Source: Wohlfahrtiimonas larvae
Lineage (GTDB): Bacteria; Pseudomonadota; Gammaproteobacteria; Cardiobacteriales; Wohlfahrtiimonadaceae
DNA: 64,000 nt
Assembly (NCBI RefSeq): GCF_039543665.1
Contig: NZ_BAABKE010000001.1
Span: 310,001-374,000, forward strand
Reading direction: 5' to 3'
The position numbers and the translations under genes were made by a program. Shown here one piece after another: positions 8,961-18,657 of this stretch. The notes beneath the pieces were generated by a model. It had not been told where the DNA came from, searched no databases, and saw only the letters and a program-made list of their open reading frames with translations. Numbering within the stretch: position 1 is the first letter of the stretch; each line of letters opens with the position of its first letter.

Positions 8961-9761
8961 ATGCATGACGTATTAACCATAACCGTCGGTGGAGTTGTTG
9001 GTGTTTTAATTGTGACCCTTCTTTTACATCATCTGTTTCGCTTTACTCGCTTGCAAGCATCTGTTATTTCGGGATTGATGAGTATTGCGGTACTTGTGCC
9101 TTATTTAATTCTAAATTGGACAGGTGGGGATGTTGCTGCACTCTATTTTTCATGTAATATTTTAACGAGCTATGCATATTATTTAGTAGGTCAAAAGCGT
9201 AATGCTTTAAAAGATAAAGATGGGAAGAGAACACATTGGGTGCCGATCGCAATTTTTGGTTTCTTCTTGGTTTTGGTCATTGTTGATGGTGCTTTTGTAT
9301 TCATGGCAGAAGCAGGTTTACGTGTAGAATACTACGATAAAAATGGCAGTTTAAAGACTGTTAATACAAGATTCCCGGGTGAAGTCCCAAACGCTTATCA
9401 AAAACAAGAAGCGTATTTTAATGAGCATAAGGCTAACATGCGCGCACAAGCAGAGCGTGGATGGAAAGTTCGTTATCAATTTGAAACTAATCCGCCAAAA
9501 ATTTCAGAAGATAATGTGATGAGCTTTTTAGTTGTGGATAAATATGGTGCGCCAATTGATGGGGCAGATGTTGTTGTAAAATTAAAGCGTTTAGCTGAAC
9601 AAGAATTAAATCGTACTATCCTGTTTAAAGGAATTGGTGATGGTATTTATGAAGCGCCAGTTAATTTTGAACGCTTAGGTCGTTGGGATTTTGAGATTCA
9701 TGTCACGCGTGGTGATGATACTTACCAAGATGTGAATGATAACGTGATTGAAGTAATTTAA
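8961..9761 (+). CDS. ccoH: FixH/CcoH-like cbb3 oxidase assembly protein
   Basis: The 266-residue protein has several N-terminal membrane helices (about residues 5-25, 33-52, 58-75, 94-116) followed by a soluble domain of about 145 residues with an Ig-like FixH pattern (SFLVVDKYGAPIDGADVVV, then GDGIYEAPVNFERLGRWDFEI). FixH/CcoH acts in cbb3 maturation. Typical FixH proteins have one N-terminal helix; the extra helices make this a longer variant. Identity rests on the C-terminal domain and its place between ccoG and ccoI. Confidence 0.8.
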   Translation: MHDVLTITVGGVVGVLIVTLLLHHLFRFTRLQASVISGLMSIAVLVPYLILNWTGGDVAALYFSCNILTSYAYYLVGQKRNALKDKDGKRTHWVPIAIFGFFLVLVIVDGAFVFMAEAGLRVEYYDKNGSLKTVNTRFPGEVPNAYQKQEAYFNEHKANMRAQAERGWKVRYQFETNPPKISEDNVMSFLVVDKYGAPIDGADVVVKLKRLAEQELNRTILFKGIGDGIYEAPVNFERLGRWDFEIHVTRGDDTYQDVNDNVIEVI

Positions 9762-9773
9762 GTTGAGTGAATA

Positions 9774-12224
9774 ATGCCAAAAAATATATCGCAACAGTGT
9801 TTCCACTGTACCCAGCCTATTGTTGGCAGTGTGCCATTTGTTGTTAATATTAATGGCAAAGATGAACCTATGTGCTGCATCGGCTGTAAAGCCGTTGCAG
9901 AAATGATCTGCGATTCAGGATTAATGCATTATTATGAGTTTCGTACAGAAGCTGCAATGAGGCCTGATTCATTGAATGATTTGGTCCCTGAAGAGTTAAG
10001 GCAAGAACTTGATTTTTATGATCATCCTGAAATTGCTAAACAGTTTATTAGTAATCAAAAATCGGGTGATGATAATGTTGCTAAATTAAGTTTGATTATT
10101 GATAAAATTGTGTGTGCTGCATGTGTTTGGTTGATTGAGCATCAAATCAAGCGTATTCCTGGAGTTCAGAAGTTTGATATTAATTATTCAACACATAGAG
10201 CATATCTCGAATTTGATCCAGATAAAATTCAGCTTTCAAAAATTCTTTTGGCAATTTATAACTTGGGTTATGAAGCCACGCCATATGATGAACAAACTCA
10301 GCAAAAGAAATTGAAAAAAGAGCGCCAAACGCTGTTTTTAGAGTTTGGTGTTGCCGCAATATTTTCAATGCAAGTCATGATGTTTTCGTTTGGCTTGTAT
10401 TTTGGTCATTATCAAGGTATTAGTGAAGAAGCTCGATTGATTTTGCGTTGGGCAAGTTTATTGATGTCTATTCCTTGTGTAACTTATTCAAGTTGGACTT
10501 TCTACAAGTCTGCTTTCTATGATTTAAAAAATAAACGATTGACGATGAACGTTAATATCTCGCTTGCCATTATATTGGGTACATTAGCGAGTATTTGGAA
10601 TACTGTATTTAATATCGGTGAAATCTATTTTGAATCTGTCACGATGTTTGCATTCTTGCTGTTGGGTGCTCGCTTAATCGAGATGAACGCACGACATAAA
10701 GCATTGATGATGACAGATCATATTCTAAAATTAAAACCACATATCGCTGAACGCATGATCGATGAGCAAAATAGCGAGTTCATTGCGGTGAGCCAAATTA
10801 ATGTGGGTGATGTGTTGCGCGTAAAACCTGGAGATTCTGTTCCTGCAGATGGTATTTTGCTGCAAGATTCAGCATGGGTAGATGAGTCATTATTAACTGG
10901 TGAAAGTTTACCTATTGAAAAGCGCATGAATGAAGATGTGATTGGAGGTTCGATCAATCAAGAACAATCTTTATTGATGAAAGTTTCTAAAATTGGTGGT
11001 GATACAGTTTTCTCACAAATGACGCTGATGATTGAGCGTGCCATGAGTGAAAAACCAAAGTTTGTGAAATTGGCAGACTTAGTGTCTACTTGGTTTGTGT
11101 TAATTTTATTATTGGCTTGTGCAGGTACTTATATTGCATGGTTATATGTGGATGCATCCCGCGCATTTGAAGTAATGTTATCTGTATTAGTCGTTTCATG
11201 TCCTTGTGCGTTAGCTTTGGCAACGCCAGCTGCTATTAGCTCAGGCAATCAAGCGATGATCGAAAAAGGTTTAATTGGTACAAGATCAGGAACAATCGAA
11301 GCTCTAGCAAAAGTGACTGATATCGTATTTGATAAAACAGGTACATTGACGCAAGGTAATTTAATGCTTGTTCAAGAGAAAAATCTAACCAATGATATGA
11401 GCAATGCTGAGTTAATGCAGATTATTTGTTCATTGGAAGCAAGTTCTAATCACCCAATTGCAGCAGCATTCCATCGCATTCATCAAAAGAATCCTTTAGA
11501 GCTTTTGAGCGTATCTAACTTGGATAATATAGTAGGTAAAGGTTTGGAAGGTACAATCAATGGTGAACAATATCGTGTGGGGCGCATTGATTGGTTTGAA
11601 ACTAAAGAACAGCATAATTTGGACGAAGGTATTTGGATTGCATTGGGAAAAGGCAATACTTTGTTGGGATTGTATTGCTTAAAAGATGAATTGAAAGTAG
11701 ATAGTGAAGCTGTTGTGCAAAAGCTTAAAGAAGAAGGTTATCGCTTACATATTTTAAGTGGTGATCGCATTGAAACCGTACAAGCAATGAATCATCGCTT
11801 AGGTATTGAGAATATTCATGGCGATCAAACACCTGAAGATAAATTAGCTTATGTCACTCAACTACAATCAGAAGGCCGAATTGTGGCGATGCTTGGTGAT
11901 GGTATCAATGATGCACCAGTACTGGCTCAGGCTGATGTGTCTATTGCGATCGGGCAAGGAGCATTATTAACACAAGCAACTGCTGATATGATTTTGATGC
12001 ATTCCACAGAAATGAATCCATTATTGGATGGTATAAATGTTGCAAAACGGACCAATAAAATAATTATTCAAAATTTAGGTTGGTCTTTATTATATAATAT
12101 TTTAGTTCTGCCGGCTGCTATGATGGGTTATATTGTGCCTTGGATGGCGGCTTTAGGTATGAGTTTAAGTTCATTGTTAGTGATTGGTAATACATTACGA
12201 ATCCGAGAGGGAGAAAAAGAGTGA
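9774..12224 (+). CDS. ccoI: copper-translocating P1B-type ATPase CcoI
   Basis: The 816-residue P-type ATPase has a cysteine-rich N-terminal zinc-finger-like segment (CFHCTQP and CCIGCKAV, residues about 9-40), a heavy-metal-associated domain with CAACVW (about 110-115), eight predicted helices, the TGES phosphatase motif, the transmembrane CPC (SCPCALALA, about residue 475), the phosphorylated Asp in DKTGT (about 520) and GDGINDAPVL. This is the CcoI/FixI architecture: copper export from the cytoplasm for CuB insertion into CcoN. The stop overlaps ccoS. Confidence 0.95.
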   Translation: MPKNISQQCFHCTQPIVGSVPFVVNINGKDEPMCCIGCKAVAEMICDSGLMHYYEFRTEAAMRPDSLNDLVPEELRQELDFYDHPEIAKQFISNQKSGDDNVAKLSLIIDKIVCAACVWLIEHQIKRIPGVQKFDINYSTHRAYLEFDPDKIQLSKILLAIYNLGYEATPYDEQTQQKKLKKERQTLFLEFGVAAIFSMQVMMFSFGLYFGHYQGISEEARLILRWASLLMSIPCVTYSSWTFYKSAFYDLKNKRLTMNVNISLAIILGTLASIWNTVFNIGEIYFESVTMFAFLLLGARLIEMNARHKALMMTDHILKLKPHIAERMIDEQNSEFIAVSQINVGDVLRVKPGDSVPADGILLQDSAWVDESLLTGESLPIEKRMNEDVIGGSINQEQSLLMKVSKIGGDTVFSQMTLMIERAMSEKPKFVKLADLVSTWFVLILLLACAGTYIAWLYVDASRAFEVMLSVLVVSCPCALALATPAAISSGNQAMIEKGLIGTRSGTIEALAKVTDIVFDKTGTLTQGNLMLVQEKNLTNDMSNAELMQIICSLEASSNHPIAAAFHRIHQKNPLELLSVSNLDNIVGKGLEGTINGEQYRVGRIDWFETKEQHNLDEGIWIALGKGNTLLGLYCLKDELKVDSEAVVQKLKEEGYRLHILSGDRIETVQAMNHRLGIENIHGDQTPEDKLAYVTQLQSEGRIVAMLGDGINDAPVLAQADVSIAIGQGALLTQATADMILMHSTEMNPLLDGINVAKRTNKIIIQNLGWSLLYNILVLPAAMMGYIVPWMAALGMSLSSLLVIGNTLRIREGEKE

Positions 12225-12427
12225 AGATTCTATACTTTCTTCTACCATTATCCTTTTTATTGCTTGTATTTGTAGCCATCGCGTTTGTTTGGGCGGTTCG
12301 ATCAAAGCAGTTTGATGATATGGAAGGACCTGCACACCGTATTCTATTCGATGGAGAAGATGATGATTTCTATCGTTTGGGTAAAGATAAAGAAAAGACT
12401 TTAGAAGAAAAGGATGAGAAAAAATGA
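12221..12427 (+). CDS. ccoS: cbb3 oxidase maturation protein CcoS
   Basis: A 68-residue protein with one N-terminal helix (residues 3-25) followed by AVRSKQFDDMEGPAHRILFD, the family signature of CcoS (FixS), which is needed for cofactor insertion into cbb3 oxidase. The charged C-terminal tail (KDKEKTLEEKDEKK) is ordinary for the family. It starts inside the ccoI stop region (4-nt overlap) and ends in another 4-nt ATGA overlap with gatC. Confidence 0.93.
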   Translation: MKILYFLLPLSFLLLVFVAIAFVWAVRSKQFDDMEGPAHRILFDGEDDDFYRLGKDKEKTLEEKDEKK

Positions 12428-12714
12428 GTCAATTGAAAGCCTCTGATATTAAGAGAATTGCACAATTGTCACAGATTGCGATCAGTGATGATGAAATTCC
12501 GATGATTGAAGAAAAGTTGGAAAGCACTTTGGCGATTTTGAATCAGTTGCAAAATGTGGATACCACAAATGTTGAGCCAATGAGCGACCCATTTGATCGT
12601 ACACAACCTTTTAGAGAAGATATTGTGACAGAAAGTAATCATAGAGATGATTATCAGGTTGTAGCACCTTCAGTAGAGAAAGGCTTATATTTAGTGCCGA
12701 AAGTTATTGAATAA
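12424..12714 (+). CDS. gatC: aspartyl/glutamyl-tRNA amidotransferase subunit C
   Basis: The 96-residue protein is GatC, the small clamp of the GatCAB complex that converts Glu-tRNAGln (and Asp-tRNAAsn) to the amide forms. Typical motifs are IKRIAQLSQIAISDDE at the start, LNQLQNVDTTNVEPM in the middle and APSVEKGLYLVPKVIE at the end. ATG 12424 overlaps the ccoS stop, so this translation gene is coupled to the cbb3 biogenesis genes. Confidence 0.95.
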   Translation: MSQLKASDIKRIAQLSQIAISDDEIPMIEEKLESTLAILNQLQNVDTTNVEPMSDPFDRTQPFREDIVTESNHRDDYQVVAPSVEKGLYLVPKVIE

Positions 12715-12747
12715 TCATCCATTATCGACGAGTCAGAATTAATCATT

Positions 12748-14193
12748 ATGAAAAATTATAGTATTAAAGAATTACGTAGCGCATTGGATACGAAAGAAGT
12801 ATCGAGTGTAGAAGTATTTGAACATTTCAAATCAGAGATCGAAACACACGATCACAAGATTAATAGCTTTATCACAAAAACATATGATCAAGCATTAGCA
12901 CAAGCACAGAAAGCGGATGAAGTGATTGCAAAAGGTGAGCAGTCAATGTTGACGGGTATTCCGATAGCACATAAGGATCTATTTTGTACAAAAGGAATCA
13001 AAACAACTGCGGCATCTAAAATGCTAGAAAATTTTGTATCACCTTATGATGCAACAGTTGTAGAAAAACTAGATCAAGCTGGTGTGATGGTTTTGGGTAA
13101 AGTGAACATGGATGAATTCGCAATGGGCGGTACAAACCGTACAAGCCATTTCGGTACAGTTCACAATCCTTGGAATTTTGATCATGTTGCTGGCGGATCA
13201 TCTGGTGGTTCAGCAGCAGCTGTAAGCGCAGGATTTGTCTTAGCAGCAACAGCTTCAGATACAGGTGGCTCAACGCGTCAACCAGCGAGCTTCTGTAACT
13301 TAACAGGTATTAAAGCAACGTATGGTCGTATCTCTCGTTGGGGTATGATTCCATTTGCATGTTCATTTGATCAAGCTGGCGTGATCGCTAAAACAGCAGA
13401 AGATTGTGCGTATATGTTTGAATCTATGGCGGGATTTGATGCGAAAGATTCAACATCACACAATATTTCAGTACCAAAATATTCAGGCTTGTTGAACCAA
13501 TCCATTGAAGGATTGCGCATTGGTATTCCTAAAGAGTTTTTATCTCCTGATTTAGATCCTGCAATTGCAGATGTGATCCAAACGGCATTGAAGCAATATG
13601 AAGCAATGGGGGCAACTTTAGTTGAAGTGACATTGCCAAATACAGATGTGGTGGTGCCTGTGTATTACACAATTGCACCAGCGGAAGCATCGAGTAACTT
13701 GGCTTGCTTTGATGGTGTTCGTTATGGTTATCGTTGTGATGATCCTAAAGATTTACAAGATTTATACATGCGCTCTCGTGCAGAAGGTTTTGGTGACGAA
13801 GTTAAAAAGCGTATTTTCATGGGAACATACGCATTGAGTGCAAGCGCTTATGATGCTTACTATGTGAAAGCACAGAAAGTTCGTCGTTTGGTTGCCAATG
13901 ACTATAACTCAGTATTGAGCCAAGTGGATGTGATCATGGGGCCAACAGCACCAGAATTACCATTCAGACAAGATAGTACAGGCAGTACGCAAGTTTACTT
14001 AAGTGATATTTTTACCGTGGGCGCAAACTTGGCAGGTTTACCTGCAATGTCGATTCCTGCAGGTTTTGTAAATGGTTTGCCAGTAGGTTTACAAATTATT
14101 GGCCGTGCATTTGATGAAGCTAAAATTTTGAATGTGGCACATGCTTATCAAAGAGAAACTGATTGGCATACAAAGCAACCAAAATTTGATTAA
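12748..14193 (+). CDS. gatA: aspartyl/glutamyl-tRNA amidotransferase subunit A
   Basis: The 481-residue amidase-signature enzyme hydrolyses glutamine and channels ammonia to GatB. The catalytic Ser-cisSer-Lys triad is visible: Lys in IPIAHKDLF (about 76), the cis-Ser in GGSSGGSAAAV (about 151) and the nucleophile in SDTGGSTRQPASF (about 175). Length and motifs match GatA closely. It follows gatC by 33 nt and precedes gatB by 30 nt. Confidence 0.97.
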   Translation: MKNYSIKELRSALDTKEVSSVEVFEHFKSEIETHDHKINSFITKTYDQALAQAQKADEVIAKGEQSMLTGIPIAHKDLFCTKGIKTTAASKMLENFVSPYDATVVEKLDQAGVMVLGKVNMDEFAMGGTNRTSHFGTVHNPWNFDHVAGGSSGGSAAAVSAGFVLAATASDTGGSTRQPASFCNLTGIKATYGRISRWGMIPFACSFDQAGVIAKTAEDCAYMFESMAGFDAKDSTSHNISVPKYSGLLNQSIEGLRIGIPKEFLSPDLDPAIADVIQTALKQYEAMGATLVEVTLPNTDVVVPVYYTIAPAEASSNLACFDGVRYGYRCDDPKDLQDLYMRSRAEGFGDEVKKRIFMGTYALSASAYDAYYVKAQKVRRLVANDYNSVLSQVDVIMGPTAPELPFRQDSTGSTQVYLSDIFTVGANLAGLPAMSIPAGFVNGLPVGLQIIGRAFDEAKILNVAHAYQRETDWHTKQPKFD

Positions 14194-14223
14194 TTAGCAA
14201 CCAAAGAATATAAGGAATAGACC

Positions 14224-15651
14224 ATGACTTGGGAAGTTGTCATTGGATTAGAAGTACATACACAGCTCACAACAAAAACTAAGCTATTTTCAGGTTCAAG
14301 CATTCAATATGGTGCAGAGCCAAATAGCCAAGCAAGCTTGTATGATTTAGCAATGCCAGGTACTTTGCCTGTGTTTAACCGTGCAGTATTAGATAAGGCT
14401 ATTTTATTGGGCTTAGCAATTGATGCACACATTGCACCGAAAACAGTATTTGAGCGTAAAAACTATTTTTATCCAGATTTACCAACAGGTTATCAAATCA
14501 GCCAATTGGCATTGCCAATCGTACAAAACGGCCATTTGATGATTGAAATGGAAGATGGTAGCGAGAAGAAAATTCGCATCAACCGCGCGCACATGGAGTG
14601 TGATGCAGGTAAATCTTTGCATGATGAAGTTTATGGTATGACTGGCATTGACTTAAACCGTGCAGGTACGCCATTATTAGAAATTGTAACAGAGCCTGAT
14701 TTAAACTCAGCAAAAGAAGCGATTCAATATTTACGTAAGTTACACCAATTAGTGACTTGGTTAGGCATTTGTGATGGTAACATGCAGGAAGGTTCATTCC
14801 GTTGTGATGCGAACGTTTCTGTGCATAAGCCAGGTACACCATTTGGTACACGTGCTGAAATCAAAAATATTAACTCTTTCCGTTTCATCGAAGATGCAAT
14901 CAATCACGAAGTTGAGCGTCAAATCGAAATCATTGAAGCGGGCGGAGAAGTTGTTCAGGAAACACGTTTGTATGATCCTGATAAAAATGAAACACGTTCA
15001 ATGCGTACAAAAGAAGAAGCAAATGATTATCGCTACTTCCCAGATCCTAACTTGTTGCCAATCGTTGTGACAGAAGAAATGATCGACAATGTTCGTGAAA
15101 TTTTCCCTGAGTTGCCAGAAGCATTATCAGCACGTTTAGTTTCAGAATTTGGTTTATCTGACTATGATGCTTCAGTATTGATCCAGTCTCGCGCAATGTG
15201 CGATTACTTTGGTGCAATGGTTAAATTAGGCTCTGAGCCAAAAATGGCTGCTAACTGGTTGCTAGGTGAAGTCTCTGCAACATTGAATCAAAAAGGCATA
15301 TTGATCGATGAGTTCTCTGTGAATGCAGAGCAATTGGCAGGCTTATTGGCGCGCATTCAAGATAAAACGATTTCTAACTCAATTGCGAAAAAAGTATTTG
15401 AAGCAATGGTTGAATCAGGTGAAACAGCAGATGCCATCATTGAATCACAAGGTTTAAAACAAGTGACAGATACAGGCGCAATTGAAGGCTGGGTGAATGA
15501 AGTCATTGAGAAGAATCCTAAGCAAGTTGAACAATACAAAGGTGGCCAAACTAAATTATTGGGCTTCTTTGTGGGTCAAGTAATGAAATTGAGCCAAGGT
15601 AAAGCTGATCCTGCAGTGATTAATGAGTTGGTTGCAGATAAGTTGAAATAA
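14224..15651 (+). CDS. gatB: aspartyl/glutamyl-tRNA amidotransferase subunit B
   Basis: The 475-residue GatB subunit activates the glutamyl or aspartyl group on tRNA by phosphorylation and amidates it. Family motifs: VIGLEVHTQL at the start, HMECDAGKSLHD, GTPLLEIVTEPDL and CDANVSV in the catalytic domain; the C-terminal YqeY-like domain (about 330-475) contacts tRNA and ends with GFFVGQVMKLSQGKADP. It closes the ccoG-to-gatB run and is followed by a terminator. Confidence 0.97.
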   Translation: MTWEVVIGLEVHTQLTTKTKLFSGSSIQYGAEPNSQASLYDLAMPGTLPVFNRAVLDKAILLGLAIDAHIAPKTVFERKNYFYPDLPTGYQISQLALPIVQNGHLMIEMEDGSEKKIRINRAHMECDAGKSLHDEVYGMTGIDLNRAGTPLLEIVTEPDLNSAKEAIQYLRKLHQLVTWLGICDGNMQEGSFRCDANVSVHKPGTPFGTRAEIKNINSFRFIEDAINHEVERQIEIIEAGGEVVQETRLYDPDKNETRSMRTKEEANDYRYFPDPNLLPIVVTEEMIDNVREIFPELPEALSARLVSEFGLSDYDASVLIQSRAMCDYFGAMVKLGSEPKMAANWLLGEVSATLNQKGILIDEFSVNAEQLAGLLARIQDKTISNSIAKKVFEAMVESGETADAIIESQGLKQVTDTGAIEGWVNEVIEKNPKQVEQYKGGQTKLLGFFVGQVMKLSQGKADPAVINELVADKLK

Positions 15652-15677
15652 CTTTATGACTTAATTTGAAAGATGGG

Positions 15678-15712
15678 AAGCCTCGTGAAATATCACGGGG
15701 CTTTATTTTTTT
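15678..15712. terminator. hairpin terminator between gatB and the hemerythrin-like gene
   Basis: AAGCCTCGTGA pairs with TCACGGGGCTT around an AATA loop, followed on the plus strand by a T-rich tract (TTATTTTTTTTG). It terminates gatB; the convergent minus-strand gene ends inside the T tract (stop 15703-15705). Confidence 0.8.
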
Positions 15713-16227
15713 TGATTTAAGAGAATCTCGTATAAAGGATAAAGCGTATTCTCTTCGAGTTCTATGCGTGCTGTTAATGTATAGAGTAATTTATTGTACT
15801 CATAGATGAAAACTCGTTTATCCCATTGTTCAGATTCTATGCTGTTGTATTTCTTTATAAAATTTATAAGGTCTATGCCGACAGATGTCATTTCTTGACG
15901 AATAAATTTTATCATCTCTACTTCCAAGGAATTTGGAGTATGAATGTGTTCTAAAATACGATACAGAGTAACTGTTTCTGCGTTCATGTGCATAGTTATC
16001 AGCTTAGATAAGTATTTTAATTGTTCTTGAGCTAAATCCCATTCACGCTTTTGGGCTAAGTTTTTAATGGAATTACTGATTTCAATTATATCTTTGTGTT
16101 CATTAATCAAATTTGTGATCAGTTCTGGGTTATAATCTGTGCTCTCAGAGTCATTATTTTTATCAGAAGAAAGTTTTGGGCTAATTTGTCGGAATGAAAC
16201 TAGTCTTGATAAAAATTGTTGTAACAT
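15703..16227 (-). CDS. hemerythrin-like (HHE) domain protein
   Basis: A protein of 174 residues from the ATG at 16227, which has AAGG seven bases upstream; a longer frame to 16275 lacks a ribosome site. From about residue 35 onward it is all-helical and carries a spaced His/Glu pattern of the hemerythrin HHE family: NEHKDI, MHMNAET and, near the end, ELEENTLYPLYE. Such proteins bind a di-iron centre and sense or store oxygen, NO or iron. The pattern is partly degenerate, so iron binding is not certain. It is divergent from icd and faces gatB tail to tail. Confidence 0.6.
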   Translation of the reverse strand: MLQQFLSRLVSFRQISPKLSSDKNNDSESTDYNPELITNLINEHKDIIEISNSIKNLAQKREWDLAQEQLKYLSKLITMHMNAETVTLYRILEHIHTPNSLEVEMIKFIRQEMTSVGIDLINFIKKYNSIESEQWDKRVFIYEYNKLLYTLTARIELEENTLYPLYEILLNQKK

Positions 16228-16345
16228 ATAGACCTTAAGAGCAAAAACGGTATGAAGTGTTAATGTTATTAACATTTTATTACAAATTAAAGGGAAAACT
16301 CATTATTTCTTTTAATAATAGTCATCGATATAACGGAGGATGGAA

Positions 16346-18568
16346 ATGACTAATCGTAACAACACTATTTATTACACAAAAACAGATGAATCACCACTAT
16401 TGGCAACATATTCATTTTTGCCAATTGTTAAAGCAATTGTTAAGCAAGCGGATATTAATGTTGAGTTGGCCGATATTTCATTAGCAGGTCGTATTATCGC
16501 ATTGTTCCCTGAACGTTTGACAGAAGCACAAAGAATTGAAGATGCTTTAACAATGTTGGGAGATTTAACAAAAGTACCTGAAGCTAATATTATTAAGTTA
16601 CCAAATATTTCTGCATCCATCCCTCAGTTAAAGCGTGCAATTAAAGAGTTGCAAGCAAAAGGTTATAACGTTCCTGATTATCCTGAAGCACCAGCTAATG
16701 CTGATGAAGAAGCAATCAAAAAATCTTATGCAAAAGTATTAGGATCAGCAGTTAACCCTGTATTACGCGAAGGTAACTCGGATCGCCGTGCACCAGAAGC
16801 TGTCAAAGCTTATGCACGTCAAAATCCACATCGCATGGGCGAATGGGCAAAAGATTCTAAAACAGATGTTGTTAGTATGACTTCTGGCGATTTCTACGGT
16901 TCAGAAAAAGCTGTAACCATTGATGCTGCAACTGAATACTCAATCGTTTTTGAAAATGCACAAGGCGAAGCAAAAACATTGAAAGCATTTGCACCATTAC
17001 AAGCAGGTGAAATCATTGATTCATCAGTCATGAATGTGAAGCAATTGAAAGCATTTGCGAAAGAAGCAATTGCACGTGCTAAAAAAGAAGGCGTATTGTT
17101 ATCTGCTCACTTGAAAGCAACGATGATGAAAGTATCAGATCCAATCATTTTTGGTGCTTTAATCGAAGTTTACTTTGAAGAATTATTTGCAAAATATGCT
17201 GCTGAATTTAAAGCATTGGGCGTAACAGCACGCAATGGTTTGGGCGATTTGAATCAGAAGATTGCAGGCCATGCAAAAGAAGCTGAAATCAAAGCAGACA
17301 TCCAAAAAATTATTGATGAATCAGCATTGTTAGCAATGGTTAACTCTGATTTAGGTATCACTAACTTCCATGTTCCTTCTGATGTAATTGTTGATGCTTC
17401 TATGCCAGCAATGATTCGCGCAGGCGGTAAAATGTGGGATAAGAATGGCCAAACAGCAGATACAATCGCAATGATTCCTGATCGTTGCTATGCATCGATC
17501 TATAAAGTAACGGTAGATGATTGTAAAGCAAATGGCGCATTAGATCCTAAGACAATGGGAACAGTACCAAACGTTGGCTTAATGGCTCAAAAAGCGCAAG
17601 AATATGGCTCTCATGATAAAACATTTGAAATTGCTGACAATGGTACTGTAAAAGTGATCAATAAAGCAGGTGATGTTTTGATGGCACAATCTGTTGAAGC
17701 AGGTGATATCTTCCGTATGTGTCAAGTAAAAGATGCTCCGATCCAAGATTGGGTTAAACTAGCTGTAACGCGTGCTCGTTTATCTGGCATGCCAGCAATC
17801 TTCTGGTTGGATATTGACCGTGCACATGACCGTGAACTGATCAAAAAAGTAGAAAAATACTTGAAAGATCACGATACAAACGGTTTAGACATTACAATTT
17901 TGTCACCTGAAAAAGCAACAGCGAAAACTTTAGACATTATTCGTGCAGGTAAAGATGTGATCTCTGTCACAGGTAACGTTTTACGTGACTACTTAACAGA
18001 CTTATTCCCAATCTTAGAATTAGGTACTTCTGCAAAAATGTTATCCATCGTTCCCTTGATGCAAGGTGGTGGTTTATTTGAAACGGGCGCAGGTGGTTCG
18101 GCACCTAAGTTGGTGGAAGATTACATTGCTAATGGTCACTTGCGTTGGGATTCATTGGGTGAATTCATGGCATTGGCTGAATCATTGCACCATTTAGCAC
18201 GTACAAATGATAATGAGCGTGCAGCAGTAATTGCTAGAGCATTAGAAAAAGCAAATGCAGATTACTTAGTGGAAAACAAATCACCACAATCAAAACGTGG
18301 TCAGTTAGATACTCGCGGTTCTCACTTCTATTTAACTTTGTATTGGGCAAAAGCATTAGCAGAGCAAAATGATGATGCTGAATTAAAAGCATTATTTACT
18401 GATTTTTATCAGAACTTATCAGAGAATGAAGCGAAAATTGCACAAGAATTGATTGATGCACAACAGCCAAATCAAGACTTACAAGGTTACTACTTGCCAA
18501 CAGAATCAGCATTAAATTCACTAATGAGACCAAGTGTTACTTTAAATCAATATGTTACGATCTTATAA
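16346..18568 (+). CDS. icd: isocitrate dehydrogenase, NADP-dependent, monomeric
   Basis: The product (740 residues) is the monomeric type of NADP-isocitrate dehydrogenase, about 740 residues throughout the family and unrelated in size to the 416-residue dimeric enzyme. It makes 2-oxoglutarate from isocitrate in the TCA cycle. Recognisable segments are YTKTDESPLLATYSFLPIV, NPVLREGNSDRRAP (substrate binding), GDFYGSEKAVTI, HLKATMMKVSDPIIFG and GGSAPKLVEDY. Start choice: an upstream in-frame ATG at 16340 touches the GGAGG at 16335-16339, so ATG 16346 with a 6-nt spacer is used. Confidence 0.96.
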   Translation: MTNRNNTIYYTKTDESPLLATYSFLPIVKAIVKQADINVELADISLAGRIIALFPERLTEAQRIEDALTMLGDLTKVPEANIIKLPNISASIPQLKRAIKELQAKGYNVPDYPEAPANADEEAIKKSYAKVLGSAVNPVLREGNSDRRAPEAVKAYARQNPHRMGEWAKDSKTDVVSMTSGDFYGSEKAVTIDAATEYSIVFENAQGEAKTLKAFAPLQAGEIIDSSVMNVKQLKAFAKEAIARAKKEGVLLSAHLKATMMKVSDPIIFGALIEVYFEELFAKYAAEFKALGVTARNGLGDLNQKIAGHAKEAEIKADIQKIIDESALLAMVNSDLGITNFHVPSDVIVDASMPAMIRAGGKMWDKNGQTADTIAMIPDRCYASIYKVTVDDCKANGALDPKTMGTVPNVGLMAQKAQEYGSHDKTFEIADNGTVKVINKAGDVLMAQSVEAGDIFRMCQVKDAPIQDWVKLAVTRARLSGMPAIFWLDIDRAHDRELIKKVEKYLKDHDTNGLDITILSPEKATAKTLDIIRAGKDVISVTGNVLRDYLTDLFPILELGTSAKMLSIVPLMQGGGLFETGAGGSAPKLVEDYIANGHLRWDSLGEFMALAESLHHLARTNDNERAAVIARALEKANADYLVENKSPQSKRGQLDTRGSHFYLTLYWAKALAEQNDDAELKALFTDFYQNLSENEAKIAQELIDAQQPNQDLQGYYLPTESALNSLMRPSVTLNQYVTIL

Positions 18569-18600
18569 TTTGGTCTAATTTCCTGTAGAATGTTGCCGCC

Positions 18601-18637
18601 GCCACTATACTGTGTAAACATGGTGTAGTGGCTTTTT
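18601..18637 (+). terminator. terminator after icd, abutting the gltS leader
   Basis: GCCACTATAC (18601-18610) pairs with GTGTAGTGGC (18623-18632), one G-T pair, followed by TTTTT (18633-18637). The in-frame GTG at 18628 lies inside the 3' arm, which helps reject it as the gltS start. Transcription of gltS must begin downstream, pass through this hairpin, or both. Confidence 0.8.
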
Positions 18638-18657
18638 ATGATATTGGAGGTCACATT

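Noticed and set aside
18628..18657. GTG 18628 as the gltS start
   Set aside because: It lies in the terminator stem and has no ribosome site; TTG 18658 follows GGAGG at proper spacing.
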